NCBI GenBank assembly: GCA_963281255.1
Contig: OY725491.1
Location: 4,390,857-4,454,856 of the forward strand
Length of the DNA stretch: 64,000 nt
Reading direction: 5' to 3'
Source of the DNA: Aphrocallistes beatrix
Taxonomy: Eukaryota; Porifera; Hexactinellida; Sceptrulophora; Aphrocallistidae
The notes below the pieces were generated by a model. The model was not told the origin of the DNA and did no database searches. It saw nothing but the letters and a program-made list of their open reading frames with translations. How positions within the stretch are numbered: the stretch's first letter is position 1; each line of letters starts with the position of its first letter. The position numbers and the translations under genes were made by a program. Below, piece by piece: positions 22,258 to 33,206 of the stretch.

Positions 22258-23244
22258 CTACTTTGCAGGATGGCCAAATATGTTAACCCTTTGAGTCGTG
22301 CTGTCGATGAACTCGTTGATAATAGGGCACATATCCAGCATCCTCGCCACATCCCTATGTGCTGCCAGTACAGAGAAGTGGTTCAACCTCTGTTGTGTCT
22401 GCGAGTTTCGGAGGTATGTGTGTATTCTGCTCAACATACTAAAGGCTCTCTCAGCTTCGCATGTCGTCACAGGTTGGTACACATATATCACACACAACAC
22501 ACAATGAAATTTCAGTGACTCTTTCTCAGCAAATGTTTTTCTAAGAGTCGAAATGTTTGTCTCTTTACACATACCTTTGCATCGAGTGAACCAGTTATTT
22601 ATCTCATACAAGAGTTGACCGAGATTGATATCCCCATTATAATATTCTGCCAGCGTTGTGATATCCTCGTCGGTCATCGTGTCATCTTCCAGACACCTCC
22701 GTAACAACTCTACTGTAGAGAGATCGTTTTTTGAGTACCGGTCGATTAGAGCTTTCGCACCCGCCTCCATAACAGACCTGTACATGGATGTATAGAAGTC
22801 CTTGATCTGTTCGTCAGTTATAGGGCCAGCTTTTATAACACTACCATGTGTACGGTTCGCCCTAGGAAGTGAAGGTAGGTCGAGGTACAGCTCTTCAGTA
22901 GTCAGTGTCTTTACAGCCTCATACAGATCATATGAATTTAAATGACCCTGCCATTCAGCTGTGAGGGTAAGGATTCGAGTATTGACCCAGGTTTTAACCT
23001 GTCCTACAGTTGTTCCTATTCCCTGACATTGGACATGGATGGGACTAGTAGCCTGCGGAACCTTTTGAATTACTCTGAGACAGAAGTAGTTCTTGAAAGT
23101 CTCGAGGTTTCGCAGAAAGGAGTCAGCTTTCTCCCTATTGTTGGCAGGTTCAATATAATCTTCCTTGATAGACTCTAGAAACTCGAGTTTCGTGATAGTG
23201 AACTAGGAAGGTATCAACTGCGGGCAACCTCATGACCCACCGAG
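22258..23244 (-). pseudogene. hAT transposase, C-terminal half
   Basis: Continues the gene at 24381-25711 after the RAG1-like insertion: the interrupted motif LRPLCTTRW is split exactly at the insertion. After frame changes comes a 175-codon open part with TTCEAERAFSMLSRIHTYLR and QTQQRLNHFSVLAAHRD, the hAT C-terminal dimerisation domain. A close relative lies at 62334-62870. Confidence 0.75.
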
Positions 23245-23249
23245 TTGTG

Positions 23250-24375
23250 CACAATGGCACGATGGGTTGCTTTAGCATGAAATTTCATACTCTTCAATTT
23301 GTCTAAAAAGCTGTTTACCATATTCTAATAATATGAGAACCCAGAAATTCATCAAAACTATTTGCTTTAGACAGTCTTGTTCTTTAATTTTGGCATTCCA
23401 AAGTCAGGTAACCACAATAGATAAAATTAGAAATTCTTTGTGTTCAAAAGCTGAGTTTTGAATTCAAATTCTTATTCAACGAAAATTGAGTCAAGGCATG
23501 ATTATGGGCTCTCAACTATGTTCTATTTTGAGCTCTCTTTAAGATGCAATACATAAATAAACAAGAATGTACAGTGGGATGCAAATATTTATAGTATGAA
23601 ACCATTGTAATTTTTATGAATTCAATTATTTTTCATCATCTCTTAAAGTACCAGTACTAATTTTGCCTATTGTTGCGAGTTGGAATTTTGATATTTTATT
23701 GTTGAGTAGTCGATCTCGAATAAATAAAATGATTTCCAGCCCTACCGGAGTTTTCCCTAATAACCATTTAAATGTTTTTTCCAATCGACCGCCGTTAAAT
23801 CCTTCAAAAATAGGTTGAAAATTTTCCAAATTTTATTTTATGGTTGATTAGCAATTGGAAATTATAAGACTAGCACACACACCAGACATAATCTCAAGAT
23901 TCAATAATGGATTAGAGTTAGAACGATTATCGGAAGAAGGTCTTAAAGTGAGTAGTAAGTTATTCCGTCGATATAGAGAAATTTTATCTCACAAGTACAT
24001 CCTTGAAGATTACATTAAGGATGTTTTACCCGATTGCTGTATCAGAATGACCCACTCCTCTTATTTAATTAAGGATAAAAAATCAATCCCAGACGCTAGC
24101 GTGTTTAATTGAAGACATTAGTGATTTGTAAATTCACTTATCTTGCCAGAAGATGATTAAACATCTCATTATCTTGGATATATTGTAATTTACAAATATT
24201 TTGTAAATTGTAGCATAAATGCGATGACGTCATACTTATCTGAAGCCTTACAAATTTTCTGAACATCTCAATCGAATTAATAGGTTCGATAACCTATAGG
24301 TCAATAATACTTTTTTATACCCTATCATCAACAAAAAGTGTCAATGCCACCAAAATGAGGTTTCGTGCCACTGTG
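23250..24375 (+). mobile_element. RAG1-like/Transib element with RSS-heptamer-like ends
   Basis: The ends are CACAATGGCACGA and TCGTGCCACTGTG (inverted CACAGTGGCACGA), with the 5-bp duplication TTGTG on both sides (23245-23249 and 24376-24380), inserted into a hAT coding region. CACWRTG heptamer ends with 5-bp duplications are the signature of Transib/RAG transposons; CACAGTG is the RSS heptamer. It carries a RAG1-like C-terminal exon at 23852-24112. At 1,126 bp it is an internally deleted copy. Confidence 0.7.
23852..24112 (+). pseudogene. RAG1-like C-terminal exon
   Basis: After an acceptor-like GATTAG, the open frame includes LAHTPDIISRFNNG, SEEGLKVSSKLFRRYRE and a charged tail, and ends at 24112. 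The pattern (LAH..II..NG...SEEG....K.FRR.R) matches the catalytic-Glu end of RAG1/Transib cores and the same segment at 13440-13590. The rest of the transposase is missing, so this is a fragment. Confidence 0.55.
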
Positions 24376-24380
24376 TTGTG

Positions 24381-25711
24381 CATAGTGGGCGCAGCATGTG
24401 GTTGTCTTTTGGGAATGACAAGTCATCAACGGATGCAAAGTTTACGATGCTTTTAAATCTGTCCCACTTCTTAGGCGAGTTTTTGATGAATTGAACCACA
24501 GAGTGCATACGTTCCAGAGCGATTGCTACTTCCGGAATGGCTTTCAAGAAATCTTGGACAACCAAATTGAGTTGATGTCCAAAGCAGTATAGGTAAAGGA
24601 CTTTAGGATTTTCAGTCAATACCTTAGCCTGCAACCCGTTTTCTCTGCCAGACATATTCGATGCCCCGTCGTAACTCTGACCCCGAATACCAGAGAAAGG
24701 AAGCCCAAAGGTCAGCAGAGAATCCTTCGCGAGTTTGAGCATGGTATTAGCATCAGTCCTGGATGTCTGATTAAATCCAATAAACACCTCTTCACTATCC
24801 ATGTCTTTGTTGCAGAAACGTAAGCATATCGCGACTTGTTCAATTCTGTTAATGTCTGTAGTTTCGTCGATAATTATGGAAAATATTGGTTCTTTTGAAA
24901 GACCTACAGACTCAGCTCGAATTCTTGCAATAAGGCTTCTCAGCAGAGCGTAGGCCAGATCTTTCAAAATTTCGTTCTGTATTAATGGTGACAAGAACCT
25001 CTGCTTGAGATCTGACTGCAGGTACTTCTTTACTTGAGGATTAAATTTGGCTATCACATTCACAATGCAGTTGAAATTGGCTGAGACAGCTTCTTCTCTG
25101 TGACCCCTCATCGGGATACACTGGTGCCCACACAACCTCGCGGCTTCAAAGATAGCCTTCAAACCAGTCCTTGCAAGCTCAAATTTCGTATTTACAGACT
25201 CATTTAACATAACTTTTTGTTGAGCGGCATGCTTATCGCTATTCACGGCATACTCAGCCGTCTTGTGAATTCCACTATTCACATGCTTGTCCAGCCCAGC
25301 TTTCCCACTTTTGAATGTGGAAAACCCAGAGAGCTTGTTCTTCCAAGGATTGTTAGAGCAACTGGTTATATCTGAATGTTGGATACGGCGATTCTCAAAA
25401 GCCCAGTGACAGATGATGCAATATAATGATTTCCTGTCGTCACACATCTTAAGCCACGCATTTTCTGCAAACCACTGCTTTTGAATGGAGTGACCACTTA
25501 AGGACTTGGGCATCACCGATGGTAAGCATAGCATATCTTGCTCCTTTGGGAAATATACATCAGTACCAGGTTCCAAGCCGACCTCACCAGAAGCTTCACT
25601 GGAATAATCTGCGTTATCGAGCCTTGGATTTTTCGCGCCGAAGCTCACGATTATAGAAGGTTGATTCGTACCGGGATCTCTTATCCTCTTTACAGATCTG
25701 CTGGTAGCCAT
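24381..25711 (-). pseudogene. hAT transposase, N-terminal half (TTF zinc finger and DDE part)
   Basis: The Met at 25711 starts MATSRSVKRIRD; the frame is also open further upstream. Then comes a TTF-type zinc finger (CIICHWAFENRR...H...H), FSIIIDETTDINR (first Asp), GIRGQSYDGASNMSG (second Asp) and YCFGHQLNLVVQD. The frame runs without stops to the insertion at 24375, so this half decayed little before being interrupted. DNA cut-and-paste transposase. Confidence 0.8.
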
Positions 25712-26044
25712 CGTTGTAAATGTAAATTCCAAAGTTTGAAGTATTAATGTAGTATAAACTATATAGTATATTAGTATATTGTTTGAAGCCATAACTTTGA
25801 TGAAACCAATTAAGAAGTAATACATGCCATTGGCTGAAAGGTGTTTCAAAACACTCAATCATGAAAGGAAAGGTGAGTTAGATGGCATCATGAATTAATA
25901 TCAGTTACAACATTGAATTTTGAGACTAGAATACTGACCGTATCAGATGACTGATGTTTGACAACTTGGAGGAGTTTACTTTTAATTTGAAAGAAATACT
26001 ATTCTATTCGAAGCGGTTTCAACTCGAGCAAAATTCTAACAAAC

Positions 26045-26080
26045 CTGGGGTGGCGCCCTATAGGCCGCCACCCCTAACGT
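26045..26080. repeat. GGGGTGGCG hairpin
   Basis: GGGGTGGCG-CCCTATAGG-CCGCCACCCC forms a stem-loop just before the TTAA element; GGGGTGGTG near 22128 is a partial inverse partner. Confidence 0.5.
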
Positions 26081-26896
26081 TAAGGTTGGTGTTTCCTTCC
26101 AGAACTAACTCAAAAATTTTTCATTATTTTCTCCTGAAATCTTTTGTGGAAACTGTTTTCGATGAGTTATCTGCAAAAATACACTTTTCGGGAGCTCAAG
26201 AAGGAAGAAAATTTTTTTTTCCCAAATCACCTAATTTATAGAGAACATTCAAGGAAACTTCATTGGCTTATGCCTCTTTTACTCAATTATTCTTGCACGG
26301 AATGGTTGAATAAAGAAAATAATAGGAATAGAATTTTCAATTTAACCCAATTAATTTTTTCTTTCCAATTTCGTTGCTACAATATTTAGAAGCAGGTTTG
26401 GTAAGGAAAAATATTTTAACGTTTTTCTTAAGTAGAATATCGAAAATCTGTCTCTATCATTTTGTTCTACGTGACGAGATCTTTCCAAAACCGTCGAGTT
26501 TTTTACTCTACGACCTTTGTAACTAAAGTTTCTTCCTTTGTAAAATTGATTTTTTTAAGTGCTAAAAACAGGCTACAAAGAATTTTCTTCAGAAAGGCTT
26601 GATTTCCATTAGTTTTTACTGTATCCTAGTATTAAATAACATCCAAACATCCTAAATCAACAACTTATAGTAGTACTTAACTTCAAAATAAGGCATATCA
26701 AATATTTTCACATCATGACACCTTCAAAAGTGTGAAAGAGTTGTCAGTTATGACTAGCGACCTAAAAATGACCATGTCCGATAGTATCAGCTGAAATCTC
26801 ATATCTATAACTTTATTTGACTATGCCAGGTCGTTATTTTAATACTGAATTCATACTCAGCACTAAATTTCCAGCAATTTGATATATATATTGACC

Positions 26897-28087
26897 CATA
26901 GCCCACTCTAATAATGGCTCACAGTAAAATAACCTTGGATGCGGTAATAGCCGAATGGAATAATACACGATTGGCCTAAAATCGTTAACCATGTAGGATA
27001 GGTTCAAAGAATGTATTACCAGCATATATAAACATGACATCAAAGTGCATATATCCGTTGTCAAAATTTCGATTAGTCATCATATCAGTGCGCAACAAGT
27101 CATTTTAACCGTTAGATTACCTGGGGTCATTTCTATTTATAGCAAAGACCCCACACTTCTAAGGCTTCCCCACCCAAAATGACTGAACCGAAAATGAGTT
27201 AGCAAAAATCTAGGTCCATTTAAAGGTGTTAAGCACGATTTTGGAAAATTTCTAAGCTGTTTTAAGTCTACTTCTAAATGATATTAAGGTATATTTTTTG
27301 TATAGAACTAAGATTAATACGAGTTGATTTGAAAAAATTAGAATTTTTCGATGGAATGTTGCTAAGTTCCTACGTTGCTATGGTAAAGCATTTTGATCAG
27401 TTTGAGCCATATCCTTCAAACTGTAAGAACTAGGACTTCAAATTTGATCGTATTTGAGAGGCAATTGGCCACTTTCTATTAGGTAATAATACAATTTAAA
27501 CTTCTAAATTCAAAGAGTATAGAGTTATGCGACAATTTAGTGTTTTGGTCACATACTTAAAATCAACCCATAACTCAAAACTCGTTGAATTTAGAAGTTC
27601 AAGTTGTATTATCACTTAATAGGAAGTAGTCCATTGCCTATCAAACACGATCAAATTTAAAGATCTAGCTACTACAGTTTGCATGAAATGACCCAAGCTG
27701 ACCAAAATGATTTACCATAGCAACGCAGGAATGTAACAACATTCCATTGAAAAATCCTAAATTTTTCAAATCAACTCGTACTAATCTTGGTTCTATACAA
27801 AAATCACACCTTAATACCATTTAGAAATAGGATTAAAACAGCTCAGAAATTCTCCAAAATTGTCTTTAGAATGACCTGTTGCGCAATGATATGATGACTA
27901 ATCGAAATTTTTCCAACGGATATATGCACTTTGATACCATGTTTATATATGCTGATAATACATTATTAATGCCTATTCTGCATGGTTAACGATTTTAGGC
28001 TAATCGTGTATTAATACATTCGGCTACTACTTCATCCCTAGTCCATAATTTTCAGTCTACTGTGAGGCATTATTAGAGTAGGCGATG
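26897..28087. mobile_element. Foldback element FB7, copy 3
   Basis: Ends CATAGCCCACTCTAATAATG / CATTATTAGAGTAGGCGATG, with the perfect 7-bp duplication ATTGACC (26890-26896 and 28088-28094). Nearly symmetric arms of about 590 bp; no ORF. Confidence 0.8.
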
Positions 28088-28208
28088 ATTGACCATATTT
28101 GGAGAATATTTTGGTCACCATTTCCTAGCAACGGTCAGGAATGTGAAAAAATTCCTGGCAGTTGCTAGGCACGGTCAAACTTAAATGTTTCCTAATATGG
28201 TCAATATA

Positions 28209-28682
28209 CACTAACCGGACAAAAGTATTTGTACATTATATTATTCTCCACACAAATAGTACTAAATTGGCTTTTTCATGAAGGGAAAAGTATTCAAATC
28301 TAAGAGCTATTAAGAGTCAGATTTAAGATTCGAAATATTCACATTCGAATTAGTAATAGACTAATAGTTGAAGATTTCTAATAAATTGTTCAACCCAATG
28401 AGTAAAATTATCAACCTGTGGTACAAGAGGTAGTACATCACCGTTATGAATAGTGATAAAAAGGAAAATACGTGGCACAAAGTGGCAGTGATTGATGATT
28501 TGAAAACATTGGGAATTAATAATTGATTAGAAATTTCCTGCAATAACTAATTCGAATGCGAAGATTTCGAATTTGAAACCAGGTTAGTTATCACTTACCG
28601 TTTCTTTTTCATGAATAGACCCATTTCAGTATTAAATGCACTTGAGATAATGAAGTGTGCAAATACTTTTGTCCGGGTAGTC
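28209..28682. mobile_element. Tc1-like MITE
   Basis: Ends CACTAACCGGACAAAAGTAT / ATACTTTTGTCCGGGTAGTC flanked by TA. The ends resemble the MITE split at 32645 and 41693. Confidence 0.75.
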
Positions 28683-29059
28683 TATATATCAAATTGCTGG
28701 AAATCTAGTGCTGAGCATGAATTCAGCAAAAAAGATTATCTGGCACTGTTAAAAGAAGTTATAGCCGTGGGACATTTCGCATTTAAAATATGTCGTTTTT
28801 AGAGCGACACCAGGTGATACAAGTGGCTCAAAGTGGCGAAATTATGGGGCTGGAGTTATAAAAATCGGAATTATTGTTTAGAACTCCTATAAGGATCTAA
28901 AAATGATAAAAAAGCAATTTGGGCACATTTTTAGTAAAAAACAAGTGTCCCATGGGAAACACCAACCTTAAAATTCGTCTGATGAGGTGTTTTTAAGCAA
29001 AATGTATTTTTGATTTATTTTGCACTTTATTTCAGTATTTCGTACATATCACTTACTCT

Positions 29060-29290
29060 TTCCAGTTGTGAAAATTCGGCCAGTTTCCAGTTTTGATTAT
29101 TCGGCCTTATTTCATTGTTGAAATAATTCGGCCTTATTTCAGTTTTAAAAATTCTACCTTATTCCAGTGTTGAAATAATTCGTCCTTATTCCAGTCTTGA
29201 ATTCGGTCTTATTCCAGTTTGACAATTCGTCCTTATTCCAGTCTTGAATTCGGTCTTATTCCGGTTTGAAAATTCGGCATTATTCAGTCT
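29060..29290. repeat. Subterminal repeats of the hAT element
   Basis: About nine copies of ATTCGGTCTTATTCCAGT-like units, inverse of the shorter set at 22010-22095. Similar units (GGAATAAGACCGA) occur at 54920-55090. Confidence 0.6.
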
Positions 29291-29540
29291 GCCTATCAGA
29301 ATACGCAATAATCTTTTAGTGCTGAAAGAAGACTTAAATTTGTAACAGGATAGAAAAATAGAATAAGTTAATGTAGATGAGGAGAGAAGACATAAAAAAT
29401 TTCCAAAAATGTTCGGAAAAATGATCGAGCCAAAGAAAGGTTCACTATCTTCCATCCGATCGTTCAAAAAACGATCGCTGATTCTCATTCGATTGTCAAA
29501 ATAGGATCGCGATCAAAGATCGCACGATCCTAATGCCCTA

Positions 29541-29733
29541 GTTTTCGAGTATGATAATGAAAAACTCCAATGTTTGATTTGTAGCTGGTTTTATCAGCAT
29601 ACAAGGTAATAATATCCTTTATTGTTATTAATTATATGAGATAATCACCATATTAATTTTCTATTAACTCCTGAATCTACATTTATATTGCCTGCATTTA
29701 GCAATGCAAATATCCAAGAAAGTAGATATATGT
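29541..29733. other. Unassigned, possible MULE 5' sequence
   Basis: AT-rich, no frame that I can assign. Confidence 0.3.
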
Positions 29734-31276
29734 GGGATACCGACAATTCGATACACGACGGTTGGATACACGACAGTTCGATACAAATTTGATTGGTTAT
29801 TTATTACATACTTAAGATTATGAATGTAACCATTCAAATTACAGTATTTGTTTTGTAAATGTCATCTTAGTGTTTATAGTCTGACAGTTCTAATTTGTTG
29901 CATGTGTCATGTGCCGAATGAGCTCTTGAAATCTTTAAAAGAGATGAAAGTGAATTACTGTATATAAGCAACTACATGAAATTCATTAACTTTTTTATTT
30001 TTGGCAAAATATACTTCGGTATCTCTACTAATGGCCGAACTCGATCAGTCATATAGGCTAATTACATCAATCAAGGGTGGGCAAAAACTGAATCATAAAA
30101 CCTACACTTATGTAAAAAATAATTTTAGTAATGCTGTTAAAGTAAAATGAAATTCACACCCATCACCTGATTTTATACCTGTAATTACATTGGAAACTTT
30201 CAAGTAATGGCTGTAATGCCATTGCAAGAACAAGTGTTTCCATTTCTTCAAAATAATCTGAAGTGTAGCCAATCAAATTTGTATCGAACTGTCGGTGTAT
30301 CAAACTGTCGTGTATCGAATTGTCATGTATCGAAATGTCGGTATCCCATATCTTGTAGTTGTGCAATTTTTGATTATTTGATGATTATGGATTTCGAGAA
30401 GGCTGCACTAAACAGCTTTGAACAAGTCTGGCCAGATACGTTCCTAAAGTGCTGCTTTTTCCACCTCACCCAAAACATTTGGCGTAAGGTACAATCCGAG
30501 GGACTTCAATCAGATTACAACCAGGATGAAGAACTGGCAATACGCATCCGCATGCTACCAGCCCTCGCCTTCGCTGCACCACACGAGGTGCCCCATTTAT
30601 TTGAAGATGTTGTACAACAACTTCCAACTCCCCAAGCAACCGGTCTGATCCTATATTTTGAGAAAACATACATCGGACGTACACTACCAGGCGGCACTTA
30701 CCAGGAGGCTCTGTTCCCTATTGAAATGTGGAATCACCATTTCGACACTCCATTTGGTTTACCCCGGACAACTAATATCGTTGAGGCGTGGCACCGTTCT
30801 TTTAATGCCACGGTTGGGTGCCACCACCCTACCATTTGGAAGTTTGTAGCTTCCTTAAAACGGGAACAAGGATTAGTCGAGGTGAGACAGGCTAAATTCA
30901 TTGCAGGAGCTCAGCCACCTAAACGTGTAAAGCACAAGCAAACGAATTAGCGCTGAAGAATCTCATCGCTAGTTATTTCTATCGCCCTAGGATTGAGTTC
31001 CTAAGAGGGGTTGCACATCATTTCGGGATGGATGCCAACTAGATGATTGATGCTAACTAGATGATTGATGTTAACTAGAAGTTTTTGTGTTATTTTTATG
31101 ATTACTTTACAACATTCTGTGTACTGAAGTATGATGTTAGACAATAACTTTCAAGTGACTAGAATTGGTCAATCAAATTAGTAGCGAAATGTCACAGTAG
31201 CGAATTGTCTTGTAACGAATTGTCTGTAACCAAATGTCGTGTAACGGATTGTCGTGTAACCAAATGTCGGTATCCC
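29734..31276 (+). mobile_element. MULE region with three related terminal arrays
   Basis: A terminal array GGGATACCGACAATTCG starts at 29734; inverted arrays end at 30347 (..GTCGGTATCCC) and 31276. The short unit 29734-30347 could be a non-autonomous copy inside a larger element, or 29734-31276 could be one element with an internal duplicate end. The arrays are tandem GTATCGAA(C/T)TGTCG units. Flanking 9-mers do not match cleanly. Confidence 0.5.
30348..31040 (+). pseudogene. MULE transposase, C-terminal half
   Basis: An open frame runs to 30950 with IMDFEKAALNSFEQVWP (region of the second catalytic acidic residue), CCFFHLTQNIWRKVQ, then TNIVEAWHRSFNATVG and HPTIWKF. A one-step frame change leads to IASYFYRPRIEFLRGVAHHF. 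The N-terminal half and zinc finger are missing. Homologous to 18150-18435. Confidence 0.7.
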
Positions 31277-31335
31277 TTCCAGAAAAGATTCGGACTAACC
31301 GCAAGGTATGATAGTGTGAAAATAGTGTCTATATC

Positions 31336-31377
31336 CTGACTATTAAAACTCGATTAATGTATATATATCTTTGTATA

Positions 31378-31451
<74 letters not shown>
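31336..31451 (+). mobile_element. Helitron-like family C 5' end with (TA)n
   Basis: TCCTGACTATTAAAACTCG followed by a (TA)n tract of about 80 bp, in which the next MITE sits. Confidence 0.5.
31380..31450. repeat. (TA)n microsatellite
   Basis: Uninterrupted TA dinucleotides. Short Tyr/Ile ORFs across it are artefacts. Confidence 0.95.
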
Positions 31452-31454
<3 letters not shown>

Positions 31455-31934
31455 GTATCCCTCGCCGTTCGTGGGGGTTACGTTCCTGAGAATTGTCGCG
31501 AATGGCAAAATCGCGAACGGCAAGACGTTAGTTCAATGAGAATGGTGGGTTACGTTCCTAGATTATAAAAACGACGCTAGATACAGTTTGCTAAATACGT
31601 TATTGATTCAATAGTTGATCTGTAATACTCATACAAACACTGGCACAAGTAAAATGGTAGTAATAAATGAAGTGATAAATGAAAGATATAGATCCCCTAG
31701 TAGCAAACCTAAGTACCATACCTAAATAGTAAAGTCTAGCCTTTAGTACTAAACCTAAATTGTAGATACGTATAAGGTTATGGACTTATGCTAGCCCATA
31801 AACTACTGAAGAGAGTAACGAAAACCGCGAATAGTCGAGGGGACGAGTCGCGAATAGCAAAACAAGACTCAAAAATTCTTCCGCGAATAGTCGAAACCGC
31901 GAATGGCAAACCCGCGAACGGCGAGGGTTACCTG
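31452..31934. mobile_element. Tc1/mariner (pogo-like) MITE
   Basis: TA-flanked ends CAGGTATCCCTCGCCGTTCG / CGAACGGCGAGGGTTACCTG; the interior contains several CGCGAATGGCAAA-like repeats. No ORF. Confidence 0.75.
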
Positions 31935-31949
31935 TATATATATATATAC

Positions 31950-32629
31950 TAGGATGCTCCAAAAAAATCCAAAGTTTGAATCTTATGATGCATACTCTTC
32001 AAATAGTTTATCTTCATCACCAAGTATTCACCATAAAATTTTCATGCAATTTGGAGATGGTTTAGTGATCGCGCAGGGTAGCTTCCCCCTCGTGCTAATT
32101 TATATTGGATATGTCCGGGTTGAGGCCAGAAGTTGTAAAAAGCGTACTTCTGACATTTAAATATACTAGTAGCTTGATTTTTGTGATATTTGAGGGTGGT
32201 TTTATATCAGCAAATAATACATTTTGATAACCTAAAATCTACCGGTTCCGAGATATTGGTGAAAACAGTTGGGATCAGCCTTCATACTTGAAATTATTAA
32301 TGGTTCCAACTGTTTTCACCAATATCTCGGAACCGGTAGATTCTAGGTTATCAAAATGTATTATTTGCTGATATAAAACCACCCTCAAATATCACAAAAA
32401 TCAAGCTACTAGTATATTTAAATGTCAGAAGTACGCTTTTTACAACTTCTGGCCTCAGCCCGGACATATCCAATTATAAATTAGCACGAGGGGGAAGCTA
32501 CCCTGCGCGACCACTAAACCATCTCCAAATTGCATGAAAATTTTATGGTGAATACTTGGTGATGAAGATAAACTATTTGAAGAGAATGCATCATAAGATT
32601 CAAACTTTGGAATTTTTTGGAGCACCCTA
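31950..32629. mobile_element. Near-perfect palindromic element (MITE)
   Basis: Arms of about 310 bp are almost identical inverted copies, from TAGGATGCTCC to GGAGCACCCTA, with the centre near 32290. TA-rich flanks suggest Tc1/mariner mobilisation. The one ORF lies within an arm and is not supported. Confidence 0.8.
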
Positions 32630-33206
32630 ATATATACGTATATACACTACCTGGCCAAAAGTATTGGAACACATTCTAATCTGTGTCACCATATGCCATG
32701 TGGCATATGTGGCAGGGAAACGGGCCCATTGAAGGAAATCAACAAAAGTTTATTTGAAGAGGTCGGAGGGACAGTTTCTATTGGTATCACAATGTTTACA
32801 TTTGTTTAATATTGTATTCAATGGGTTGTGCTGTTTCGTGCGTTTTTAACTCACCGTGTGATTTTAACTCACTAGTATTACTGAACCAGGGATATCGTGT
32901 GATTTTAACTCACTCCGTGTGATTTTAACTCACTTGTATTACTGGACCAAGGATATCGTGTGATTTTAACTCACTCCGTGTGATTCTAACTCACTTGTAT
33001 TACTGGAACAGGGATATCTTCTACTAGTACTGTGTGATTTTAACTCACTAAATAAGTATAGGGATATCTGATACTGTGTGATTTTAACTCGCTGAATTGT
33101 ATAATATGACTGAAGATGTTAAATTGTTTCTAAATTGATTAGTATTTTTTATAATTTTCTCATGTCTCACAAAGTAATTCCTTTATTTAATTAAACCCCA
33201 TTTTAA

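Larger units (their letters stand above)
26084..28967. mobile_element. TTAA-flanked element (piggyBac-like ends), copy 2
   Basis: GGTTGGTGTTTCC at 26084 and its inverse at 28955-28967, flanked by TTAA (26080-26083 and 28968-28971). It is in reverse orientation relative to copy 1 and carries two later insertions (26897-28087 and 28209-28682). Confidence 0.75.
21878..29540 (-). mobile_element. Composite hAT element (about 3.6 kb) with nested insertions
   Basis: Ends TAGGGCACTAAG.. and ..TAATGCCCTA are inverted and followed inward by clusters of GATCG motifs (21890-21930 and 29415-29530) and by GGAATAAGGC-type repeats (22010-22095) and their inverses (29060-29290). Inside is a minus-strand hAT gene. 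Removing the insertions at 23250-24375 and 26084-28967 leaves about 3.65 kb, a normal hAT size. I found no matching 8-bp duplication, so the outer limits are tentative. Confidence 0.5.

Noticed and set aside
23626-23829. 67-codon minus-strand ORF in the Transib-like element
   Set aside because: No recognisable family, short, and opposite to the RAG1-like exon; kept only as part of the element.
31329-31568. Three ORFs of 60-65 codons on both strands
   Set aside because: They are translations of a (TA)n microsatellite (Tyr/Ile repeats) and MITE sequence.
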